Part shown: positions 19,763 through 30,345 of the stretch, one piece after another
Numbering within the stretch: position 1 is the stretch's first letter
Layout of the letters: each line of letters begins with the position of its first letter
The notes under the pieces: generated by a model
Database searches by the model: none
The model's input: only the letters and a program-made list of their open reading frames with translations
Told to the model about the DNA's origin: nothing
DNA from: Argyresthia goedartella
Taxonomy: Eukaryota; Arthropoda; Insecta; Lepidoptera; Argyresthiidae
Assembly (NCBI GenBank): GCA_949825045.1
Contig: OX463836.1
Location: forward strand, 14,484,329 to 14,548,328
DNA: 64,000 nt
Direction: 5' to 3'
Program-made: the position numbers and the translations under genes

Positions 19763-20590
19763 TAAGTGTTAATAAACCCGAATAAATCACAAGCCATGAT
19801 TTTAGGAACCAGGCACACTATTTCCTTGTTACAAAAATCCATTGTTCCCGTATCATATAATGGCATCACAATAGAGTACACAGATAAGGCGAAAAACCTT
19901 GGGGTTATTTTTGACAACCAGCTGTCTTGGTCTCCACATGTCAGCGAGGTCAGCAGACGGGTCTTTGCGTCTTTTCACTCCCTCAGGCGTCTGCAGTACT
20001 TCATGCCGCGGCAGACCAAAATCACCCTTGCTCAGTCCCTTCTCCTGCCGCTAATCGACTACGCCGATGTCTGTTGGGCGAGCGCGAACGAAGATCTTCT
20101 GAACAAACTCGAACGACTTCAGAATCTCGGGATTCGGTTTATCTTCGGGCTGCGCAAATTTCGCAAAGAGTTGGGGTGGCTTCCGATTCGTCGTCGCCGA
20201 GACTCCCATATTCTTTTTTATCTTTTCAATATATTGAAAAATCCGCGCTACCCCAGCTACCTTCGAGACCGCTTTGAGTATCTCTTTTCAGGAGATCGGC
20301 AACGGAGATCTCACACGGTCTCACTCTTAGCCACTCCAAGGCATACCACTTCCGCATATGAGCACTCCTTCAGGTTGCAGGCGGTCCGACTGTGGAACGC
20401 ACTTCCTTGTGCGATAAGAGACAGCCCCACTCTTTTCGCTTTCAAAAACCGGGTAAAAGAGCACTTCCTCTCTCTTTTGTGATAGTTGTAGTATGTATAT
20501 TATTATTATATGTAAACTTTATGCAAAGGTTTATATATGTATTGATACGTATTTAGTAGTTTGGTATATACGAGTATGTATTTTATTTAC
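19763..20590 (+). pseudogene. LINE reverse transcriptase C-terminus, copy 1
   Basis: The open frame 19766-20482 (238 codons) starts downstream of the YADD motif at LINPNKSQAMILGTRH. It shows KNLGVIFDNQLSWSPH, LPLIDYADVCWASANEDLLN, GWLPIRRRRD and a C-terminal RLWNALPCAIRD. These belong to the thumb and connector region of CR1/jockey-like non-LTR elements. Relative to the copy at 23341-24213, seven residues (YDHVSQY) are missing before the RKELGWLP block. It is truncated at the 5' end. An AT-rich 3' UTR piece follows. Confidence 0.85.
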
Positions 20591-20596
20591 CGTATT

Positions 20597-21275
20597 GTGC
20601 AAGAGTGATTTTTGTCTGCCGCGGCAGGAAGTACGTACGCAGTCGCCTGAGGGAGTGGAAGGACGCAAAGACCCGTCTGCTGACTTCGCTGACATGTGGA
20701 GACCAAGACAGCTGGCTGTCAAAAATAACCCCGAGGTTTTTCGCTTTATCAGTAAACTCTATTGTGATGCCATTGTACGATGCAGGGACAATGGGCTTTT
20801 GTAATAAGGAAATAGTATGCCTCGTTCCTAAAATCATGGCTTGTGATTTGGTCGGGTTCACCAACAGCCCGTATGATGAGGCCCAGTCTTTCACATTCTC
20901 GAAGTCAGCATTCAGTGTCTCTACAGATGAAGCTACATCGCAGGGCGAAAAGTGGCGATAAATTTGGAGGCCATCTGCGTACAGATGATACGAAGAAGAC
21001 AGGACGTCGGAGATGGAGTTTATAAAGACTGAAAATAGAAGAGGAGAGAGAATACCACCTTGAGGCACTCCTGAGGAAGACCACACCATTGAGTTTCAGT
21101 ATCTTCAGACTTAATTAATATGTAATTTACTTATATGTATTTTATTATTGTTTAGATATTGTGCACTGCCTACCCTTTATTGATAAAATTTCCTGTCATG
21201 CCTTGTTTTTCTGGAAGAAATCTCTTTTTAGAGATAAGCTCGCCTTTGTACATATGTTTTCACTTAATGTATCTT
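20597..21275 (-). pseudogene. Same LINE family, probably 5'-inverted insertion
   Basis: The minus-strand frame (21089 down to 20583) reads SGVPQGGILSPLLFSVFINS and YHLYADGLQIYRHF, then continues to RQTKITLAQ, where homology stops. The catalytic motif is YADG instead of YADD, removing one metal-binding aspartate. 21110-21275 carries the family's 3' end in plus orientation ('gagataagctcgcctttgta'). An inverted 5' segment joined to a forward 3' segment is the pattern left by twin priming. Confidence 0.75.
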
Positions 21276-21697
21276 TTTAGGGTTCCGTACCCGAAGGGTT
21301 CCAAACGGGACCCTATTACTAAGACTTCGCTGTCCGTCCGTCCGTCCGTCTGTCACCAGGCTGTATCTCAAGAACCTAGCTAGCTAGAGAGTTGAAATTT
21401 TCACAGATTATGTTTTTCTGTTGCCGCTATAACAACAAATACTAAAAAACAGGATAAAAGAAATATTTAAGGGGGCTCCCATACAACAATTCCTTCAATA
21501 ACACATACAAACTTATGGATGCACCTGGTTACGTACATGGAGTGTGAAAGTAACCGCGCCAATAACATTGTAAACAATATTTTGCTGTGTAAAATCCAAA
21601 CTATTCACTCCACACCATGGCTTCCATTGAACGGTGGTACGGAACCCTTCGTGCGCGATTTAGACTCGCACTTGACCGGTTTTTTGAATAACTGTGT
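21276..21697 (+). mobile_element. Element G, complete-looking copy
   Basis: Starts 'agggttccgtacccgaaggg', continues 'gaccctattactaagacttc', a (gtcc)n run and 'ttgaaattttcacagattat', and ends 'gactcgcacttgaccggttt'. It is nearly identical to 42999-43402. No terminal inverted repeats and no ORF are evident; it may be a SINE-like or LINE-derived family. Confidence 0.8.
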
Positions 21698-21721
21698 GCA
21701 ATAAAGAATTATGAATTATGA

Positions 21722-21820
21722 AAGTATGTGTATCGTTGTCTAGTACCCAAGATACAGGGAATCCTAGTTTGGGGCTAGATCAATGTGTGTAAATAGTGTC
21801 CAAGGTATTATTATTATTAC
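21722..21820 (+). mobile_element. SINE-D 3' fragment
   Basis: 'gtgtatcgttgtctagtacc', 'gggaatcctagtttggggct' and 'gtccaaggtattattattat' match the 3' half of SINE-D. The head is missing. Confidence 0.75.
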
Positions 21821-22285
21821 ATAAGTTCTGTATATTTTTCTAATCAGCTTTCAAAATCCTTTATTACGATAACATTGTAAGATATTTTTTCTCTGGGCCA
21901 CACAAAATGGCGAACAGGATCTATGGATCCACCATATTGTTTTTATTATGTTGTCTTAAAGCGACTCTCGGGATAACGTAATAATTCTAACGATCCTTAA
22001 TACCTCTGAATCGGTTTAGTAGTTTAGAGATACACACGTAAAACCCCCCCTGAAAATAACTCCTTTTTTTGGGTTGTCGCGTAAAAAATCAAGTAACGGT
22101 CGCTCGCCGGAAAGGCAACAGTGCATCAACTCACTATACAATAGTAAACAAAGGAGCCCGTCACGGTATAGTGTTCAGGCACTGCAGGTCATTGGCATAG
22201 TGTGCGGTCGATGAAGGTATTTTTCCCATGGTGGAAATCATAGATCACTCATCACTCAAGAAACTCCTTTGTCCGTGGAAATATC
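21821..22285. other. No recognisable feature
   Basis: Nothing named; no useful ORF. Confidence 0.4.
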
Positions 22286-22289
22286 AACA

Positions 22290-22430
22290 GTGAGGAAATA
22301 CGACGTGAGGAAACCGTTATATCTTCATAACTGTGGAGATGGGCTAGCCCCCTATCACACAAAATACAGTATTGAATAGCTGGCAAAAAATTGTGCCACT
22401 GCCAGCTCCAGGGAAAAGGTTAGCGTTTTA
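22290..22430 (+). mobile_element. SINE-B 3' fragment
   Basis: 'gtggagatgggctagccccc', 'acaaaatacagtattgaata' and 'attgtgccactgccagctcc' match the SINE-B body. Confidence 0.6.
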
Positions 22431-22585
22431 CACAGACTTCTTCGACTCATCCCTTTCCTTTGAAATCTGGAGTCTCATAATTTGCTGAAGAAGTCCATGC
22501 CTTTTGTTATCTTGTACTGCCAACCCCCTATTAAGCCGTGATGATTGTAAATGATTGCAACATATATTTGGCATTATCTAGGTAT

Positions 22586-22665
22586 GCTGCCTAGCCTGGG
22601 ATGCAAACCCGTGACCATTGAGAAGTGAACGTCTACCCGCCAAGGCCGTTTGCAGCTAATGCAGA
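22586..22665 (-). mobile_element. tRNA-like SINE head
   Basis: On the minus strand: 'ggccttggcgggtagacg' (A-box region) and 'acgggtttgcatcccagg' (B-box region). It is degenerate. Confidence 0.4.
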
Positions 22666-23317
22666 GACATGTCGCAACTACAAGCAATTTAACCCTTACA
22701 ACGGTCATAGAACACATCGTGAAGACTTATTAGTTAAACCATATCTGTCCTCCATAACCAGTCATACAAAATGGAGTGTTGAAGAACTGGCTAAACGTGA
22801 GTACAGCTTATCAAAAAATATACAAAGTCACACTTGTCAATAACCTTTGTACGAATAGTCAGGTTCACAATGTTTTGATTTGATGATTTTTTTAAATTTC
22901 TGTAAAGGATAATCAACCAACAATAAAAACAATGTTTGCATTTGCCCCGAGTACATTATTTTTAATAGAGTATTTTAGTTTTATTAGGCAATTTTACTTT
23001 TTGCTTTTACTGTATGTCATAAACATATCGTCGAATTGACGCGTGATAGATGTGGTTCATTTTCATAAAATACAACAATTTCCTGATAGAGCCACCTGAA
23101 AATGACCAAATCACCAGTCTGGTCTCATTATTTGAAAATTAGAAATCGGTCCAGTGGTTTGATTTCTAAAGCAAAAAGACTGGAATTATGATGTCATCCA
23201 GGTAAACGAAATTGCTTATTATTGCTTTACTGTGACTTATCACTGGTGTTTAAAGTCATTGTCATAAGATGATTTCTGTCTATCAGTACCGTATATTCGT
23301 TTTGAATTGACTGTCAG
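22666..23317. other. No recognisable feature
   Basis: AT-rich, without identifiable repeats. Confidence 0.4.
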
Positions 23318-24500
23318 ACATCCATTCCATCTCGGATGTATTGTCTTCCTCGTATCATCTTTATGCAGATGACCTTCAAATTTATCGGCATTTTCCCCTG
23401 TGTGATCTGACTTCGACTGTTGAGGCTTTGAATGCTGACCTCGACAACATCAGGAAATGGTCTCTTTCGTATGGGCTATTAGTCAACCCGGACAAGTCTC
23501 AGGTGATGATACTAGGTACACGGCACTTACTTGATTTGTTGCAGAATAAGTCCGTTGATCCCGTTCTATTTGACGGTACCATTGTCAAGTATAGCGAGAA
23601 AGCCAAAAATCTTGGCGTTGTTTTTGACAATCTATTATCCTGGTCGCCCCATGTTTGTGAGGTCAGCAGACAAGTCTTTGCATCCTTTCATTCTCTTCGG
23701 CGTTTGCAGTTCTTCCTGCCTAGGCAGACTAAAATCATGCTAGCTCAGACCCTTCTTCTGCCTTTAATAGACTACGCCGATGTTTGCTGGGCCAGTGCGA
23801 ACGAAGATCTACTGAACAAACTCGAGCGACTCCAAAATCTCGGGATTCGGTTTATTTTCGGACTTCGTAAGTACGACCACGTGTCCCAATATCGTAGGGA
23901 ATTAGGCTGGCTCCCGATCCGACTTCGTCGTGATATGCACATTCTCTCCTTCCTCTTCAATATTTTGAGAAATCCGTGCTACCCTGCATATCTTCGTGAA
24001 CGTTTTGAGTATCTTTTCTCGGGGGATAGACTTCGGAGATCTCACACGGTATCACTTTTGTCAATTCCTCAGCACAACACTGTTGCTTACGAGCACTCGT
24101 TTAGGTTAAGGGCAATACGTTTGTGGAATGCACTTCCTTGCGCTATAAGGGATTGCAAATCCTTGGTCACTTTCAAGAAAAAATTGAAACAGCATCTCCT
24201 CTCTTCCGAATAGTGGGTATCTCATAGTATTTATGTATATCTATTTATTTATTGTATTCTATTTATTTATTTTGTAGTAATTACGTAGGGTGTATTGTGA
24301 TTTATTTGATAGTATATTTATTTTATTTATTTCTTTTAACTCTTAATTGTACACTAGGACTACCTCTCTATATTTTATTTTTCTCTTTTCTTCACAGGTT
24401 AGCTGTAAGAAATTTCTTTTTAGAAATAAGCTCACCTTTGCATTCTGTTTCTGTTATAATTTCCACTGTGTTTTCTGTGCAATAAAGGATTATTATTATA
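23318..24500 (+). mobile_element. 5'-truncated LINE, longest copy of its family
   Basis: Homology to the 20597-21275 copy begins in frame at HSISDVLSSSYHLY (about 23318) and continues through the ORF into a 280-bp T-rich 3' UTR. That UTR ends 'ataagctcacctttgc' ... 'gtgcaataaaggattattat', with a short (ATT)n tail. No target duplication was identified. Confidence 0.8.
23341..24213 (+). CDS. LINE reverse transcriptase fragment (open frame)
   Basis: 290 uninterrupted codons. YADD is intact at residues 8-11, so both catalytic aspartates remain. The order is YADDLQIY, GLLVNPDKSQVMILGTR, KNLGVVFDNLLSWSPH, RQTKIMLAQTLLLPLIDYAD, LRKYDHVSQYRRELGWLPI and RLWNALPCAIRD. This is the palm-to-C-terminal part of a CR1/jockey-like reverse transcriptase. 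The reported ATG is only the first methionine after the truncation. The upstream palm and endonuclease are absent, so it cannot retrotranspose. It is closely related to 19763-20590 and 20597-21100. Confidence 0.85.
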   Translation: MSSSYHLYADDLQIYRHFPLCDLTSTVEALNADLDNIRKWSLSYGLLVNPDKSQVMILGTRHLLDLLQNKSVDPVLFDGTIVKYSEKAKNLGVVFDNLLSWSPHVCEVSRQVFASFHSLRRLQFFLPRQTKIMLAQTLLLPLIDYADVCWASANEDLLNKLERLQNLGIRFIFGLRKYDHVSQYRRELGWLPIRLRRDMHILSFLFNILRNPCYPAYLRERFEYLFSGDRLRRSHTVSLLSIPQHNTVAYEHSFRLRAIRLWNALPCAIRDCKSLVTFKKKLKQHLLSSE

Positions 24501-24955
24501 TTTCGTAGCCTTGTCTTCGCGTATTTGGACGACATTCGATTCCCGACCGAGGAGGAAGAACTAGGGCTTGTTGTTTTTTTGTTTCTAGCTTGGTGAATTA
24601 TTTGTGGCGTTTACGTTCTTTATCATGAAATGAGATGCAATCTAGCATTTTTTCACTTACGCGGCGTATATTCCTATTGTATTAAGTAAACAGGTTTCGT
24701 AGTATTGTTTTCGTGGGGAGAAAGAAAAAGGACTCGAAGTTTTTTTAAGTTTTAAACTTGGTGTCACAAATAGACTTCAAAGGGTCGGTTCTCTCTCTCT
24801 CTCTCTCTCTCAGCATCTCACATGATTGTCTCTTCAACAGTCACGTGAGTCCCCCCCCCCCCCCCAATACCAAATACAGTATAAAATTGCGAGAAAAAAA
24901 TTGTTCAGAAAATCGTTAAACGCCTCACATAATTAATGGAAGCCCCCTAAAACAT
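24501..24955. repeat. Unassigned stretch with simple repeats
   Basis: (CT)n at 24791-24811 and a run of 15 C at 24851-24865. The rest is unassigned. Confidence 0.6.
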
Positions 24956-25040
24956 AAGCATTTATTTACATTGCTTCTAGCCCCACACTACGATACCACG
25001 TGTCGTGGGAACCAGGAACAGCAACGGGATTCGAAGCCGG
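24956..25040 (-). mobile_element. SINE-A 3' fragment
   Basis: 'tacattgcttctagccccac' and 'cgtgtcgtgggaaccaggaa' are the reverse complement of the SINE-A 3' body. Confidence 0.65.
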
Positions 25041-25514
25041 AAATAAAAATAATATATGAAAACATAAACTCGATGTCTATAGAATGTATTCAGTGGTTTT
25101 ATTACGATTATCTCATTTCTCTCTCACGCCAGTCATTAGCAAGGACGGATGATGTCATGAGTACGGAATGAAAATGGACGACCGACTGACCTCAAACTTA
25201 CCCCCCTAGCTAGCTAACTAACCGTGGGTCTGTGTATATTACTAGTGCTTTAGATGTGGAAACTAAAGCTTGATTCAATATCTCTCGACAGCCTGATTCC
25301 TTTCATATTCAAATCAAAATCGCTTAAAATGACAATCAAGTGCAAGTTTTGACTCTCTGTCGAGGTCGTGTGAGAGACTAGGAGTATTGCCATATCTAAA
25401 GTTCGAGCATGACAGGTGGGACGCGAGGAAGCCAATAGAATGCGGACTTGTAAACTAAATAGTTATAGCCATTTTAAATAGAAGCGTTGTATTTTTGTCT
25501 GGCAGCAAGTTATA
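25041..25514. other. No recognisable feature
   Basis: No motif, repeat or ORF of note. Confidence 0.4.
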
Positions 25515-25522
25515 TTTACAAA

Positions 25523-25750
25523 GGGCTATTTAATCGCACATCAAAAATACTGATTTGCACAGAAAAAAAGGATCAGCAAAAACACTTTTTATATTTTAAA
25601 TGTTTAATTCTTACATGTGCAACCTAACACGAAGGATAAAGGGGCTTCGCTTCGCCCACCCCCTTTACTCTTCACCTAAGCTACCGCAGCATTCTGCCCT
25701 GATATTTGCTGCGCAAATCAGTATTTTAGGTGTGCAGTTTAATATTTCCC
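25523..25750 (-). mobile_element. MITE-1, best-preserved target duplication
   Basis: Flanked by tttacaaa at 25515-25522 and 25751-25758. Ends are 'gggctatttaatcgcacatc' and 'gtgcagtttaatatttccc'. It contains the full minus-strand core ('ggggcttcgcttcgcccacc', 'tcacctaagctaccgcagc'). An 8-bp duplication is typical of hAT (and P) elements; the superfamily assignment is inference. Confidence 0.85.
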
Positions 25751-25759
25751 TTTACAAAG

Positions 25760-26285
25760 GAACTTGTTTACAATTAATTACTAACACAACACAAGAGTCC
25801 TTGTATCATCCATCAACTACCTAAGTGATAAATAGTACACTTATATCAACAATCGAACATCGAAAATGTCGAAACTGTACACCGAGGACAGCAAGAACAC
25901 TAGAAACGTAATAAAATTTGTATTTTTCCTCTCGAATCTATGCTCTCGATGCCTTGTCTGCACCTCCATAGGTACCAGACATTCTCGGTTGCATGATGTC
26001 AAAATTTGGTGTCTAACTCAGCCGAAATCATATCATATCAAGGTTATAGACTCGGTCGCGGTCGCCATGCTAGAGCGTCGAGGGCTCGACAGAGAAATTG
26101 TCATTTTTGTATAGACAAGGCTCTTTCTCGAGCGTGGCATGCTAAGTATACAGATTGATCAAACGTCAATTTGTACATCCTTCAAAACTTATTATATATT
26201 TGAAGTGATCGAGTTTGTCAGAGATACAAAATGGAGCTCATATTTGCTGAGCTGCGTTACTGAGTGGGTGTCCTGCGGTAGTGTT
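25760..26285. other. No supported gene
   Basis: Two adjacent plus-strand frames, 25866-26114 and 26139-26348, show no recognisable domain or coding evidence. Confidence 0.35.
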
Positions 26286-26290
26286 CCGGT

Positions 26291-26330
26291 GCGGGAGACG
26301 CAATGCCAACCCCGCCCTTACGTCTCCCGC
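26291..26330. repeat. GC-rich perfect hairpin
   Basis: 'gcgggagacg' and 'cgtctcccgc' form a perfect 10-bp stem around a 20-base loop. It lies 30 bp before a MITE. Role unknown. Confidence 0.7.
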
Positions 26331-26359
26331 CCTTCTATAGTTTTCTGATAATGTACAAG

Positions 26360-26603
26360 ACGGTATTTGACCGCTAGTCAAAATAGATTCTCTTTAGGAA
26401 CTGTCAAAACGAACATTTTCTCACGAGTTCTATGAAATTCGAGCACGTTAGGTCATAGTCAAATGCTATCGTTTTTACACAAAACTGAGTTTATAAAAAA
26501 CTGCTGGAAATATACGATTCTGATATTGTCAAATGTTTTTGTTGAAATAGGTTCAGTTTGAGACACGTTTCTAGATTTATTGGACTACCTTGTCAAATAC
26601 CGT
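26360..26603. mobile_element. MITE-F copy 1
   Basis: Ends are 'acggtatttgaccgctagtc' and 'gactaccttgtcaaataccg' (inverted). The interior ('tgctggaaatatacgattct', 'cgagttctatgaaat') matches 55790-56019. Confidence 0.75.
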
Positions 26604-26884
26604 TTAAGTATCACAATGCCTACTTTACCGTATCCCTGACATACTATCGCGCAATACCTACTATCCCGTTTAGTCGCATCTAGACACATTTTCCTGAAAT
26701 CGACCATTGTCGTCGCACGATGCAAAAATGCTTTGTAATATCACCCCTTCCGCACCGATGCACTACCGCAGTTCACCTACTCAGTTATTATCACTAGTGT
26801 AGTGTCTCTTCGAGCTGTAGACCTCGCAAGCGACCCCCTCACAGCCCCGACCCCTATGGGATTATTATAAAAACAAATAACTAG
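26604..26884. other. No recognisable feature
   Basis: Unassigned. Confidence 0.35.
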
Positions 26885-26985
26885 ACTGCATTTTATTTAA
26901 ATACCACATACAAACTTCTGAATGCACCTGGTCACGTACATGGGTTATGGAAGTAACCGCCAATAACTTTGTAATCCCACATCTC
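26885..26985 (+). mobile_element. Element G internal fragment
   Basis: 'taccacatacaaacttctga' and 'gcacctggtcacgtacatgg' match the middle of the G copies at 21276 and 42999. Confidence 0.6.
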
Positions 26986-27254
26986 CGCCATTTTGAAAGG
27001 TTTCCAAAAACGGAATCGACAAAAAAATAAACATAATTACCGAACCTGCTTACAAAATTTCATCGAATCGGTTGATAAATGCGATCTGAAGAGGAGAACT
27101 GCCGGAAGTCCGGACAGACGGACATACGAATGCATTTTTGGCCGAGCCATAGCAACCATGTTTTGTATACCACCACGTATACCTATTACGTTCAATATTT
27201 CAGCCAATCCATTCAGCAGCGGGAAAATAGCAGCGTGGCAGAGGCACAATAATT

Positions 27255-27468
27255 TAAATCATTAACATTTACATACAGGTCCTTACATTGCTTCTGGCCC
27301 CACACTAGGATACCCTGTGTCGTGGGAACCAGAAACAGTAACGTCAAACACATCAGGTGTTGGAGGTTTACATCCAAGATCTGGGGATTTTTTTATCCCC
27401 AGCCGGGGATCGAAGCCGGGACCTCTCGCATGGTAGGCAGAGCCACAACCGCTGCGCCACAGAGGTCG
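27255..27468 (-). mobile_element. SINE-A, full length
   Basis: Minus strand: head 'acgacctctgtggcgcagcg', B-box 'gaggtcccggcttcgatccc', body with 'tggttcccacgacacagggt' and 'gtggggccagaagcaatgta', 3' end in 'tgtatgtaaatgt'. About 210 bp. RNA polymerase III transcription is expected from the A and B boxes. Confidence 0.85.
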
Positions 27469-27699
27469 TAAAATAATTGTGCTCAACGTTTATTCAAAAT
27501 ACCTCCCACCCTTAAAGATTTTCGAGGCCACGCACGTTTTGCCCAGTAACTTAGTTAAACATCCCTTCGTGACAAGGGGTAATGCAATCGCCATTAGAAA
27601 CCCCTTTTGACCTGACGCATACCTGGATAAGAGGCTTGAGTCACGCAACACAAAACTACAGTAGTCGAGTTAAGTACACTGCGCGCTGGAACGCGCTGA
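27469..27699. other. No recognisable feature
   Basis: Unassigned. Confidence 0.35.
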
Positions 27700-27806
27700 A
27701 TAGGTGGCCTCCGTGTGGTTATATTACTAGACGCCTGGATCTGGTTAACGCATAGGTGGCCTCCGTGTGGTTATATTACTAGACGCCTGGATCTGGTTAT
27801 GAGGCG
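27700..27806 (+). repeat. 53-bp tandem duplication
   Basis: 'ataggtggcctccgtgtggt' and 'tactagacgcctggatctgg' occur twice with essentially no differences. Confidence 0.9.
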
Positions 27807-28065
27807 ATTTTGAACCTCATCCCATGGTAATAATTCAAACGGGAAAATGTCTTCTTTGGAAGACATCCGGCATACAGAGGTTAATACAACCCGGGCCGTT
27901 GATTAAGGGCCGGCTCAATCAATAGCTAAAGGTCCGTCGGGCAAGTGATTGAGCGAAACGTTTAACGACTAGCCTAAACGTGCCAAAGCAAATTATTAAC
28001 ACCAGACGGATTGTAACTTTGGTAGGGAAACCAAGATATGTTAGTTTTTTTTTTTATAAAAAACA
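27807..28065. other. No recognisable feature
   Basis: Unassigned. Confidence 0.35.
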
Positions 28066-28275
28066 AGATCCGTATTCCAGCTAACATACCCACCTCCATT
28101 TGCTTCGCTCGCTCCACTAGTTAGATCATTCCTAACCTAACCGACCTACACAGGTTTCGCAATAAATTCGATGTTTATTCATAAGATTCGTATTTCAGCT
28201 GATAAACCCAGCTCCGCTTGCTTCGCTAGTGAGATTGTTCCCAACCTAACCTACCTAGGTTTCACACTAATCGCA
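28066..28275 (+). repeat. Degenerate ~110-bp tandem repeat
   Basis: Two diverged units share 'gtatt(c/t)cagct', 'tgcttcgct', 'ttccTaacctaac'-like and 'aggtttc' blocks in the same order. Confidence 0.55.
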
Positions 28276-28299
28276 CGCCGCAAATATATAAACATGCAA

Positions 28300-28372
28300 G
28301 ACCGGGCTTCGAAACAGCAACATCTCCCATATGAAGCAGAACATTGACTTACACCACAGAGGTCGTAAACAT
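28300..28372 (-). mobile_element. Decayed SINE-A head
   Basis: 'cttacaccacagaggtcgt' is the reverse complement of the SINE-A start. The B-box region is mutated to 'gaccgggcttcgaaaca'. Confidence 0.4.
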
Positions 28373-28820
28373 AGGATGTCAGATTTCGAACCCGTGAACG
28401 AAATGTCTATGTGCGCGGTTCCCAAGTACGCTTTGTATGAAGTTCAACTTTTGTAGTCTTTGTGTTTTGCGCAGAAATGGCACGCAATTTAAATTCTAAA
28501 CGTCAAATGCTTTGTCCCCTCGTTTCGGACAAAGTTTTGGCAATGTGCCAAAAAGCGACAAGGGTCAGGCAAAGATTGACTACGGTCGTTTTACTAAATA
28601 TACAAATTAACTTCCCTGGTTCTGTAGGTCCCCGCTACAATCGCTACTCAGTGGCAGTAGTCGTAAAGCTATGCAAGAGGTCCTAATTCAATTCAATTTA
28701 GAATTAAATGTTTATTTCGAACCACACGGATCCATATGGGTAAAATCAAGAGGTATATACAGCAGACATTAAATATTCACAATTAAAATAAATAAATTCT
28801 AAATGTAATATATTAATCCT
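28373..28820. other. No recognisable feature
   Basis: The plus-strand frame 28462-28686 has no motif. Flanking sequence is AT-rich. Confidence 0.35.
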
Positions 28821-29075
28821 TAATAATAATAATAATACCTTGGACACTATTTACACACATTGATCTAGCCCCAAACTAGGATTCCCTGTATCTTGGATAC
28901 TAGACAACGATACACATACTTATTTATATATATAGTATACTTAGATAGATAAATAACGAAGACTAGGGTACAAACATCCGTTATCATCAAACAAATATAT
29001 GCCCCACCGGGACTCGAATCCGGGACCCTTGGCTTCGTAGGCAGGGCCACTGCCGACTCGGCCATTCGGGTCGTC
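28821..29075 (-). mobile_element. SINE-D, full length
   Basis: Minus strand: 'gacgacccgaatggccgagt' head, B-box 'cccgggttcgagtcccggtg', body 'acggatgtttgtaccctag', 'gtgtatcgttgtctagtatc', ending 'gtccaaggtattattattat'. About 255 bp with an (ATT)n tail. Confidence 0.9.
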
Positions 29076-29149
29076 AAATCAACCTCAGGCCTGCGCCGCC
29101 CGATGGGAACATGAGTAGGCTACATTATCATTTTGTAAAACATATCTTT

Positions 29150-29300
29150 ACGCCTTTCCCCTAAACGGGATGGCAGAGACAGTTGGACCCTCGTTTAGTT
29201 ATTCAATACTCCTTTTTGCGTCACAGGGACGCCGCAGGTACAGAGATATGAAAGTACCCTCACGATGTTTTCTATTACCGTAAGAATAAGAGTCTTTTAA
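29150..29300 (-). mobile_element. SINE-B 3' fragment
   Basis: 'aaacgggatggcagagaca', 'cagttggaccc', 'ttcaatactcctttttgcgt' and 'acagagatatgaaagtaccc' match the reverse complement of the SINE-B body. Confidence 0.6.
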
Positions 29301-29599
29301 GCCAATTTTATGGTACCTTTTATGTTAGAGCCTTAGGTCTTCTATACCTCGAACGCGATTCAACATTTTCTTAGAACTATTCTAATTAATATGGAGTCAT
29401 TAAGGGAATTGAATACTGTCGCCTGGCGTACGAAGTAGTAGTAACTTATCCTCCTACACTTGTTTGTCCTAGTGTTAGTCATATAAGGTTATAAGTTGGC
29501 GCCTAATGACGATGTTAGTCATCACATGGCGGTGTGTCATGGAATGAGCAATACATGAACAGGATAAAAACTCTCTTTCCTACACAAATACTTAGTTAA

Positions 29600-29838
29600 A
29601 TGAAAATTATCTTCCATAACATAACATAGCGTCATGACTTTTCCCATGCGGAGTGGCAGAGGCACAATTGTGCCCACTTTTAGCCAGTTATTCAACACTC
29701 CCAGTTATGTAACGCGCCACGTCCGATAATGTACTTAAGATAAATTAATTATCTCATTGGCACATGTTCAGGATTCGAACCTGCATTTCTTGTACGAGAA
29801 GCAAGCGTAAAACCCACAAGACCACGGAGCCATGTCTG
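29600..29838 (-). mobile_element. SINE-B, head and 3' end present
   Basis: Minus strand: 'tggctccgtggtcttgtggg' (A-box), 'aaatgcaggttcgaatcctg' (B-box), 'gccaatgagataattaattt', then the 3' body with 'tgggcacaattgtgcctctg'. The middle part is deleted relative to 55088-55335. Confidence 0.75.
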
Positions 29839-30119
29839 AACTTCCATAGAAAATGAAAAATTGCAATACTGCTTCACCGTCTTTGGGTCAATATTATTTA
29901 ATTAAGACCGAAACTTAAAACCTACAACAAATTATCCAATTCAAAGAAAGAGACTATACACACATTTTCATTAAAACCTTGCTTACGCAACGGTTTGGAT
30001 TTTGAGTTGATTTTTAAACAGTTTTTTATAAGGTATATTGTAAAAGAAGCCAATTAGTTATCCTTGCATTGGCCATTAAAATCGATAAGGTTGGTACTTC
30101 ATGATGTTGATTCATCCCA
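29839..30119. other. No recognisable feature
   Basis: AT-rich, unassigned. Confidence 0.35.
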
Positions 30120-30345
30120 TTTTATCGGCACGCGCGACACAATGAGTATGAATCAGCAGCATATAAAATACGCCATTGTAGTCAGATGAATTACTTTAGT
30201 CAAAACAATTCATACATTTCTTTGTTTAAATTCTTTGAAATACCTACTCGTCGAATTACCTACCTTAATAGTCAAGACGACTAAGGTTCGTATTTGCAAA
30301 TTTACGAGGCTGGTTACAGTAAGAATTGTAAATAGCCACTGAATA
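30120..30345 (+). other. TATA and poly(A)-signal-like stretch, possible LTR relic
   Basis: 'catataaaatacgcc' is followed by an initiator-like 'ttagtcaaa' about 35 bp downstream, and 'ctgaataaattt' near 30341. The combination resembles an LTR, but no terminal repeats, primer site or target duplication were found. Confidence 0.2.

Noticed and set aside
25866..26114. Tetraspanin-like first exon (NVIKFVFFLSNL segment)
   Set aside because: Only a short hydrophobic similarity, no conserved cysteine or glycine pattern, and no convincing splice donor.
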